Shown in pieces: positions 1 to 7,600 of a DNA stretch of 11,711 nucleotides. This DNA comes from Symbiodinium natans (lineage: Eukaryota; Sar; Dinophyceae; Suessiales; Symbiodiniaceae). Under the pieces are notes generated by a model that saw only the letters and a list, made by a program, of their open reading frames with translations, did no database searches and was not told the origin of the DNA. Made by a program: the position numbers and the translations under genes. The stretch spans positions 5,001 through 16,711 of the forward strand of contig CAJNDS010001490.1 of NCBI GenBank assembly GCA_905221605.1, written 5' to 3'. Every line of letters begins with the position of its first letter. Position 1 is the stretch's first letter.

Positions 1-29
1 ACGGTTGCTGCAGCTTCGGGGAGTTCCCA

Positions 30-236
30 ACCCTAAACCCTAAACCCTAAACCCTAAACCCTAAACCCTAAACCCTAAACCCTAAACCCTAAACCCTAAA
101 CCCTAAACCCTAAACCCTAAACCCTCAACCCTAAACCCTAAACCCTAAACCCTAAACCCTAAACCCTAAACCCTAAACCCTAAACCCTAAACCCTAAACC
201 CTAGCCCTAAACCCTAAACCCTAAATCCTACACCCT
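30..236 (-). repeat. Interstitial telomere-type array, CCCTAAA on the + strand
   Basis: Near-perfect tandem CCCTAAA units run from about 31, with scattered variants (CCCTCAA, CCCTAGC) and decay after about 222. The G-rich strand is the minus strand. The array is preceded by about 29 bases of unrelated sequence, so the window start is not itself a chromosome end. TTTAGGG is the telomere unit of plants and dinoflagellates. Whether this block is close to a real telomere cannot be told from the window. Confidence 0.95.
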
Positions 237-347
237 GAAGCCTGAGAGCCGAGGAGTTAAGGGTTTAGGGATCTAGGGTTTAGGGTTTAGTTGGATCTTG
301 CTGTTGCTTTGCTTTCTTATGGTGAGGCATAGTTGGCGGAGTTCCTC
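237..347. other. Spacer with a short reversed TTTAGGG patch
   Basis: This is mostly unique sequence between two C-strand arrays. Around 260-290 it holds three or four degenerate TTTAGGG units in the opposite orientation. The end of the spacer (338-350) repeats the sequence that introduces the first array at 18-30: GGAGTTCC, an optional T, then CAACCCTAAACCC. No coding signal was seen. Confidence 0.6.
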
Positions 348-471
348 AACCCTAAACCCTAAACCCTAAACCCTAAACCCTAAACCCTCAACCCTCATAC
401 CTCAACCCTACACCCTAAACCCTAAACCCTAAACCCTAAACCCTAAACCCCAAACCCTAAACCCTAAACCG
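348..471 (-). repeat. Second CCCTAAA array
   Basis: CCCTAAA units with a degenerate middle (CCCTCAA, CCTCATA, CCCTACA) around 385-412 and a better-conserved end. The orientation is the same as the block at 30-236. Confidence 0.9.
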
Positions 472-591
472 TGCCCAGGGTCTAGGATTTGGGGTTTAAG
501 GGAACCGTAGAGCCTAATGCCCAGGCATAGAACTCGAGGCTTAAAGCTCCGAAGCGTGCCACGCCTTCAGAGGGCACCGCTTCAAACCTCA
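472..591. other. Unique spacer between telomere-type blocks
   Basis: About 120 bases without tandem structure, apart from a degenerate G-strand patch near 473-502 (GGGTCTAGGATTTGGGGTTTAAGGG). No gene, RNA or open frame of note was seen. Confidence 0.5.
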
Positions 592-753
592 ACCCTAAAC
601 CCTAAGCCCTAAGCCCTAAGCCCTAAACCCTAAACCCTAAACCCTAAACCCTCACGTTTAAACCCTTAACCCCAAACCCCTACGAATCCTAACCGCTAAC
701 TCCCAAACCCTCAAACCCTGAGCCCCAGTTCGCTCCTAAGCTCCCTAAACCCT
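592..753 (-). repeat. Third, decaying CCCTAAA block
   Basis: CCCTAAG and CCCTAAA units from about 592 to 652 decay into scattered CCC-TAA-like words up to the palindromic junction at 744-763, where the orientation flips to TTTAGGG. Confidence 0.8.
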
Positions 754-763
754 AGGGTTTAGG
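744..763. repeat. Perfect 20-bp palindrome at the strand-switch junction
   Basis: The sequence CCTAAACCCTAGGGTTTAGG reads the same on both strands, centred between 753 and 754. It marks the point where C-strand units (left) meet G-strand units (right). This polarity, C-rich then G-rich, is the opposite of a classical telomere-telomere fusion, which reads TTTAGGG then CCCTAAA. Confidence 0.9.
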
Positions 764-910
764 ATTTAGGGTTTAGGGTTTAGGGTGTAGGGTTAGGGTT
801 TAGGGTTTAGGGTTTAGGGTTTAGGGTTTAGGGTTTAGGGTTTAGGGTTTAGGGTTTAGGGTGTAGGGTGTAGGGTTCAGGGTCTAGGGTTTAGGGTCTA
901 GGGTTTAGGG
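754..910 (+). repeat. TTTAGGG array on the + strand
   Basis: Tandem TTTAGGG units with a few variants (GGATTTAGGG, GTGTAGGG, GTCTAGGG). This is the opposite strand to the blocks at 30-653. G-quadruplex formation on the + strand is plausible given the repeated GGG runs. Confidence 0.95.
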
Positions 911-994
911 ATAGCAGCCAACCTGGGGTGCCCTAGCCGACACAGACAAGTAGAGCGCCGAGTTTGGGGATGAGGGCGGTTTGGGGATTCTGGT
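911..994. other. Unique G-rich spacer
   Basis: About 80 bases of non-repeat sequence between two G-strand arrays, rich in GGGG words toward its end. No gene was seen. Confidence 0.5.
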
Positions 995-1403
995 GGGTTT
1001 TAGGGTTTTAGGGTTTTAGGGTTTAGGATTTAGGGTTTAGATTTCAGGGTTAGGGTTTAGGGCTAGGGTTTAGGGTTTAGGGTTTAGGGTTTGGGGTTTG
1101 GGGTTTGGGGTTTGGTTTTTGGGGATTCTGAGTTTTAGGGTTTTAGGGTTTTTAGGGTGTTAGGGTGTTAGGGTTTTAGGGTTTTAGGGGTTTTAGGGTT
1201 TTAGGGTTTTAGGGTTTTAGGGTTTTAGGGTTTTAGGGTTTTAGGGTTTTAGGGTTTTAGGGTTTTAGGGTTTTAGTGTTTTAGGGTTTTAGGGTTTTAG
1301 GGTTTTAGGGTTTTAGGGTTTTAGGGTTTTAGGGTTTTAGGGTTTTAGGGTTTTAGGGTTTTAGGGTTCTAGGGTTCTAGGGTTCTAGGGTTCTAGGGTT
1401 TAG
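995..1403 (+). repeat. Mixed TTTAGGG / TTTTAGGG / TTCTAGGG array
   Basis: The block begins with mixed 7- and 8-base units and TTTGGGG variants (about 995-1130). It becomes a nearly homogeneous run of the 8-base unit TTTTAGGG (about 1131-1366) and then has exactly four TTCTAGGG units (1367-1398), followed by TTTAG. The retrotransposon is inserted directly after that TTTAG. TTTTAGGG is the Chlamydomonas-type telomere unit, but local homogenisation of a variant by slippage or unequal exchange explains the run more simply than a change of telomerase template. Confidence 0.93.
1399..1403 (+). repeat. Target site duplication, left copy (TTTAG)
   Basis: TTTAG directly precedes the 5' LTR and the same five bases directly follow the 3' LTR at 10088-10092. 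Five base pairs is the usual duplication length for Ty1/copia integrases. The duplicated bases are part of a telomere-type unit, so the empty site can be read as ...CTAGGGTTTAG joined to GGTTGGG.... Confidence 0.85.
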
Positions 1404-1566
1404 TGTAAAGCTCGAAGGTTTCCGGAGGCCTTTGCACAGCCCGTTCCTCTCCCCTACGACTCGCTTTTGCAGGCACACGAGTTTCGGTCCGAGCTGACGG
1501 CAAAAAGTCGCAGCACATGCAGCGCGGAGGCACTCTTCGGGAAGGGAGTCCTTGACTAGTTTTAGA
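1404..1566 (+). repeat. 5' LTR, 163 bp
   Basis: Read against the copy at 9925-10087, it is identical at every base I compared. It starts TGTAAAG and ends TTTTAGA, so the termini form an imperfect inverted repeat (TGTAAA / TTTAGA) with TG...GA ends instead of TG...CA. The shared sequence runs two bases beyond each end (AG before, TT after), but the target duplication fixes the limits given here. I see no TATA box. A CAAAAAG word (1501-1507) and a TTTT run in CGCTTTTGC are the only candidate signals. Confidence 0.93.
1517..1555 (+). other. Possible 12-codon upstream ORF in the LTR
   Basis: An ATG at 1517 inside the LTR opens a 12-codon frame ending in TGA at 1553-1555, ahead of the Gag-Pol start. 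If transcription starts upstream of 1517, scanning ribosomes would meet it first. If transcription starts downstream, or the spliced leader is added downstream, it is irrelevant. Nothing else supports function. Confidence 0.15.
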
Positions 1567-1567
1567 T

Positions 1568-1580
1568 TGGTAGCGGAGCC
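1568..1580 (+). promoter_or_regulatory. Primer binding site, initiator-Met-tRNA-like
   Basis: TGGTAGCGGAGCC starts two bases after the 5' LTR end. The first 11 bases differ at one position from TGGTAGCAGAG, the complement of the 3' end of animal-type initiator tRNA-Met. The implied tRNA has a 7-bp acceptor stem starting AGCGGAG with an A1:U72 pair and discriminator A. A1:U72 is a hallmark of eukaryotic initiator tRNA. Priming minus-strand DNA synthesis from this tRNA is typical for Ty1/copia. A host tRNA sequence would settle the single mismatch. Confidence 0.75.
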
Positions 1581-1619
1581 CGTGTGCTCCAGGGTTTCCG
1601 TTGGCCTGCTAGCTTCGCT

Positions 1620-4600
1620 ATGGCTTCGGGTGTGCCGGCCACTAGTTTCTATGCGAGTACGAGTCGGGGCGGTGAACCGGCACCGGGTGATGTTTCTCCG
1701 CAAGATCAGGGTGATGGCGGTGATGCGACTCGCCCTCACGATGGTGATCGGGTCCCTCATGATGATGTTCACAGGGAGACTCGTGAAAGCAAATCAGAAT
1801 GGGCCGATTGGGGCTCGTGGCAAGACGATGGATGGACGACCGGCCCTTGGAATCGTTCCTGGGATGGTGGCGACGGGTGGTGGAGTCGATCGGGATGGGC
1901 TCGTGACTCGAACCGCCGCGATGGCTACGATGCGAAGAAGAAGGGCAAGACTTGGGAGTCCACCTCGACTGGGTCCGTGGGATCAGGCGATGGAGTTGGG
2001 CATGATCGTGAATCAAAGGAGTCCTTCTCGGACCCTTGGGGAAGGCGAGATTCCTGCAGTGATGCTCACTACTCACGAGACGATGGCCGTGATCCTCCTG
2101 ACGGTTGGGGACCTTCTACAGAGGGGCGAGGCGGTCCTTTTGACGGTGCACGTAGAGGAGCTCCAGACGCATCTCGGGGTCCTTCGGAACGCATGATCGT
2201 GCCGACCTTCGCCGGGAACACTGATGGAGGCACAGAGGACATCGGGACTTCCGCACGTTCATATCTGAGGCAGATTGCGGCGTGGCGGAGGATGACGAGA
2301 ATGTCCAAGGACCAGCAGGGCCTCACCTTGTACCAACACCTCACCGACCGGGCATGGGTGGACGCGGAACGACTCGACGTGAACCGTCTTGGCAGCAGCG
2401 AGGGCGTCGACTACCTGATCAGCTGGGTGCAGGACCGCTACTTGGACGTTCAGATCACCCAAGTGGGGCGGAGTCTCTCCGAGTTCTTTCGAAAGCTCCG
2501 CCGCAAACCCACACAGTCGGTTCGGGACTACATGGCGGAGTTTGATCGAGCCTTCGCAAGGCTCGCTGAAGCGGGGTGTCAGCTTCCCGATATGGCTGCA
2601 GCTTGGGTCTTCGTGGACAGGATGGGGCTAGAGGAGCAGGCGGAGCTGAACCTTTTGGCCTCGGTGGGCAACAAGTACGTCCTCAAGGATTTGCAGCAGG
2701 CAGCCATAGTTCACGACAGGGGAATGAGGAAACCATGGGAGACCACCACGAAGAACACGAAGAAGGAATGGCCCAACCGGAAACCATTTAGCGCCAACGT
2801 TGCTGACTTCGAGGAGCCTTTCTCCCATGAGGACCATGATGTTGATCACGAGGAAGACCTGGACACCGTACCTGAAGAAGTCGCTAGCGAGCTCTACCAG
2901 GCCTACCTCACACACGAAAGCGCAAAGCAACGATACAGAGAGACGGCAAAGCTCAGAGGGAGTGATGCAGAAAGCCTCAAACGTCTTGCTGCAGAGAAGC
3001 TTCAAGCCGCCAAAGCCCGCAGTTTCTGCTCTGCGTGTAAACGAAGAGGTCACTGGCATCTTGACAGCGTGTGTCCTCTGAATCGCAACAATCAGGGCAA
3101 CACCACTACCTCGACGACGGCGACTTCGGGAACTTCGGGTGGTGCTGGCGGGCATGCGACAAGGGACTCAACCAAGGCCAACTTTCCTTGCCACGTCGTC
3201 CACGTGACATGGGACATTGGAGATCGTGTCGGCAAAGGGCTTGTCGGGATTACGGACACCGCGTGTGCAAGGTCAGTCGCAGGATGCGGATGGATGGACG
3301 GTTACCTCGCGGAAGTCAGACAACGAGGAGGCGAACCCCAATTCCTTTCATGCAAGGAGGCTTTCAAGTTTGGCGCGTCAAAGATCTTCATGGCGAACTA
3401 CGGGGTGCTCGTGGGATTCAAGCTCGGCTCTCATCAGGTGGTGCTGAAGGTCGCCGTGGTGAATGGGGACGTGCCCCTCCTCATTTCGCGAGGAGCCATG
3501 GCCAAGATGGGGATGATCATCGATGTCGGTGAGAACCGAGCCACCTTCAAAGCTTTAGAGGTTCATGACATGCAGCTCTCCGTGACAGACACGGGGCATC
3601 CGGCTTTTCCTATCGAGCCAGTTCCTGTCCAGCCCCACCTTGCGAACAGCTCGCGGTGGGAAGACAATGAGCTTCAGATCCTTTCGCCTTCTATGCGATA
3701 TATGCCGAACGCAAGTTATGGGGGCGTGGGAGGTTGCGGTTTTCCCGGCGATCAAGGAGTTCTTGGTGAGGTTGAAGTTGACTTGGAACCTTGCTCGACT
3801 AGCTGGGTGGTGGTTTCAGAGGAGGTCGCAGTGTCTAGTCGCTCTGCCTCTTCCCCAACATCTACACCTCCTATCTCAGATAGGGACTACGAACCTTTGT
3901 TCTTCCCCAAAAAGGTTGGTGCCGCCATTAAGAACATGCTCCTTGACGAGAGTTTTTCCCCCGAAACCTTTGCCAGTTGGTGGAGTAGCAGCAACATCTC
4001 CAATGACTTCTGGATTGAGGATGCCGACTACCTGATCAGGGTACATGTAATCCCTAGGCGCTCCTTTTTCAATCCTTTGCATTGGGCTACACAGAATCTT
4101 CGGCATAAAGAACTTCTCCTCAAGAGCCTCGGGGCGGTTCGGTCCATCCATGGCATAGCTTGTAAGAGCCACCGTGCTTTCCCTACTGTGCATGGAACTT
4201 GGGACAGGATGCAAGACAACAGTGCTTTTCCGATGCTGTGGGTCGGCCGGAGTGTGTTCACTCGCAAGAGACACATGCCCTCATTACCATCACCGCTCTC
4301 GCCCGCCTGCCATGAGCCGACGGGATCTCTTCACGAGGCCGATGCTGAACCGGCCCAAGAACCTCTCGGAGTTCACCAAGGCGGAGCTTTTGGCGGAAGC
4401 GGCGGCCAGGACCCTTCAGGTGCACGAGAGATGGACCCCGGCAGAGATCAAGTCGGCAATCCAAGAGGACCGGGCGCGCGGGACCGACGAGAACATCCAC
4501 GGCATGCAGAACCTGACCCTCGAGCAGTTGAAGAACCGGGCCATGGAAGCGGGTTATCTTCTGCCGGCTTATCCGACCAGGGGGGCGATCATGCGCATTC

Positions 4601-7600
4601 TTCGGGGGCAAAATGGACAGGGCCCTCAAAGCCTCCTGAACTTCGGACGCTTCAAAGGGAACATGTACAAGGACACCCCGTTGAGCTACAGGGCTTGGGC
4701 GCTACTGGAGGTGGAGAGCAGCGACAACCCGTCGGAGGACCTCGTGATGTTCGCGAATTGGTGGAAAGCGGAGCAACACCGGTGGAACGACGGGAGATTG
4801 GAAGGGGAAAACCCGATACCCGACCCCGAGGAGAACGCGACCATTCCCTATGTCGAGGACACGAGCAGTTCGGGATCATGGGCAGTCCTGGCGACACGGA
4901 GCAGCTACCCGGGAAGCGTTCCGAAGCCGAAGGGAGCACTCTCGGGACCCCCAGTGAAGACACCCCCCAGACGACGGGGACCGGGATCCGTGGCGAGCTC
5001 TACCCCCAGCCGGATGGACCAGGACATTCCGACCGAGATCCAGGACGAGATGATGCATCTGGAGGAGCGCCTAGCCATCCTACGCGATCGCCATGGTCTA
5101 AACCCCAGGACCCCCGATGGAATGTGAGTGGAGAAGAGAAACACCCCGACGAAGTGGACGACGAGGAGTTCCATGAGTGTTTGGAGGGCAACGATGTCAG
5201 ATCTCAAGATGAAGACGAGGGAGATCAAGAAGCAGAGAACCACGACGACTTCCTCGACGACTATGTCATTCTGGAGGGGATCGAAGATATAAGCTGTGGA
5301 GGCGAGGGGGCTGGACGCCCTGGTAAGCCCTCTATGGCAGACGAGTCCGAGGCGTTCACGACCGAGAAGGTTGCTAAGGTCACCATCAAAGAACAATGCG
5401 AGAGATGTGACCGCCTCGCGAAGCAGAAGCTCATGAACAAGGCGTTCGACTACGACGATCTTCTGGAGGTCGCGAAGGAGATCCCTTTAAGGTACCCTCA
5501 GTCCAAGAAGCCCACGAATCGAGGAGGAAATGAGGTCTACGGGGTCTACCTTGGGGGCATGTACACCTACGGCAAGTTCACTGGAATTTCCCGGGACAGC
5601 AGGCGCCTTCCTTGGACCACAAGATACGTGAACTCCTTCATGCGATCAAAGACAAAAGGGGAATGGACGTCTTTCGTCCTTTTCAAAAATGCCGCTACGC
5701 AGATTCACTCCGATGTGCACAACCTTCCCAACTCCTTGGTGACTACAGTGACCTTCGGACCCTTTTCCGGAGGCGAACTTTGGATTGAAGGAAAGAGTCA
5801 TGAGGAAGGAAGGAATGGATGTGTGGTTCGAGAAGACGCCCAGGGCAACCTCCACGAAGGACATCTTGTTCGTACGAGGATGAAACCTGTCTCCTTCGAC
5901 GGGAAGACAAAGCACGCAACCCAACCTTGGAGTGGAGAGCGCTGGACCCTCTCCTGCTTTGCCACGAGGGGATACAGTCGAGGCGACGTCGGACTCCGTG
6001 ACCAACTTCGGGATCTTCGCTTTCCTTTACGTGGTCTCCCTGTCCCTCAACGAAGTGAACCTGAGGATGGCCCGAGTTTCTCCATGACGACGAGGCCCAA
6101 GAAGAGTACTCGGAAAGCACTTTGGAAGAGCGCCACGCGATTGGCAGCTCTCACCAGTTGGTGCACCCTCGCAGCTGTCAATTGGAGTCAGAGCATTTTT
6201 CCCATCTCCAGAGGGAGCTTTGGCGTGAGCCTCTACGAGATTGGAGGTTACTCGAAATCGATCGAGGTCGCTGAGATGGGTTTCCTCACGGCAGAACCTT
6301 TCATCGCAGAAGAAAATGACGAGACCCAGGTCAAGGTCATTGAGGAGACCCTTGAGGAGTTCAGCCCCGCAGTCCTCTGGATCCATGGCAGGGAGATTTC
6401 ACACCTGTTCTCCAAGTTCGCAGACAGTGTCCACCGCTACATCGACCTCGGGAGGAAGGTGGTGTTTGAAGCTGACCCCGACGATCCTTTCTGGACCCAC
6501 AATGACATGATCGAGCTCTACGACAAGTATGATGGGCTGTACGATGTCCATGTTGATGAACCAGACCTTCTTCGTTTCAACCACACCAATTGGGCCTTCC
6601 TCGAGCCTGACCACGAAGACATAAAGGAGCTCGTCGTTTATCTGTCCGAGACCTACACCGTCGAGAACCAATTGGAACCTCCGGACGGGGCGAAGGAAGA
6701 TGTACAAGGAGCAAGCGCGATCACCTTTGAGGACGAGGGTGAAACAAAGATTCCGCCTGAAGTGAAGTCGTCGCTGAGGCGGCTCCATCAGAATATGGGA
6801 CATCCCAGCAACCTCGACCTTGCGAGGCATCTCCGGCTTGCAGGTGCTGACCCCTCGGTGATTGAAGCATGCAAAAAGATCAACTGCCAGGTTTGCTCGA
6901 GGAACAAGAGGGGCAAGAGCGCTAAGCCAGCAAGTTTTCCGAACCTCCTCGACTTCAACCAGGTTGTCGCGGTTGATGCCTTCACTGTCTATGATTGCCA
7001 GGGTGAGAAGCTGGAGCTCATGATGTCGATCGACCTCGGAACGGGGTTCGCTCTCGCCTCTCCATTGCAAGGACACTCTGGTATCGCGATGGAGTCTACG
7101 TTCTGCAGCATGTGGAGCAATATGTTTGGGGCCCCCGGAACCATGGTGCTGGACCTCGAATCGGGATTGCAGAAGGGCTTGGCACGTTTCAGTGAATGGC
7201 ATGGGACCTTCATCAGACCGATCGCTGGGCAAGCTCATTGGCAACAAGGTTCGGTTGAGAGATGCATCCGGACATGGAAAGAGATATGGAGCAGGGTGGT
7301 TGACGATCAGTCAGCCTCCGTTGGGGAAGCTGGCATGGTCCTCACTGCAGTCAATTCCGCGATGAATACCCTGAGGAGAGAGACTGGATTCAGTCCGTCA
7401 CAAGCCGTTTGGGGGCGCGACCCTGACCTACCTGAACTCCTGAAGAATAGTCCCCAGGACGAACACGTGGAACACGTCATCAGTCGAGATCGACAGAGAG
7501 CTAGAGAGCACTCCCTGAGGATAGCTGCCAAGGAGGCCTACTTCAAGTCGCAAAATGACAGCAAGTTCCGTCGCGCCCTTTTGCAGCGCTCGCGGGTCAC

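Noticed and set aside
1-236. Left window edge as a true chromosome end
   Set aside because: About 29 unrelated bases precede the array, and the array has internal variants and is followed by flipped blocks, so it is interstitial.
995-1403. CRISPR-like or satellite array with spacers
   Set aside because: The units are contiguous 7- or 8-base telomere variants with no regular spacers.
1584-1619. Upstream extension of Gag-Pol from a GTG
   Set aside because: GTG is not an expected start in a nuclear eukaryotic gene. ATG 1620, 12 codons later, has a good context.
1552-2196. A 214-codon Met/Val/Arg-rich + strand frame over the Gag N-terminus
   Set aside because: It is out of phase with Gag-Pol, has no domain pattern, and its many Met come from the repeated GATG words of the Gag frame. 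It is a shadow frame.
2800-3081. Short + strand frames inside Gag as possible accessory proteins
   Set aside because: They are short, out of phase, without domain pattern, and the Gag-Pol frame there has normal composition, unlike the 4312-5127 overlap.
6399-7247. A 282-codon minus-strand frame opposite the integrase
   Set aside because: It is the antisense shadow of the integrase region, with no domain pattern. Long antisense frames are common under G/C-ending codon use.
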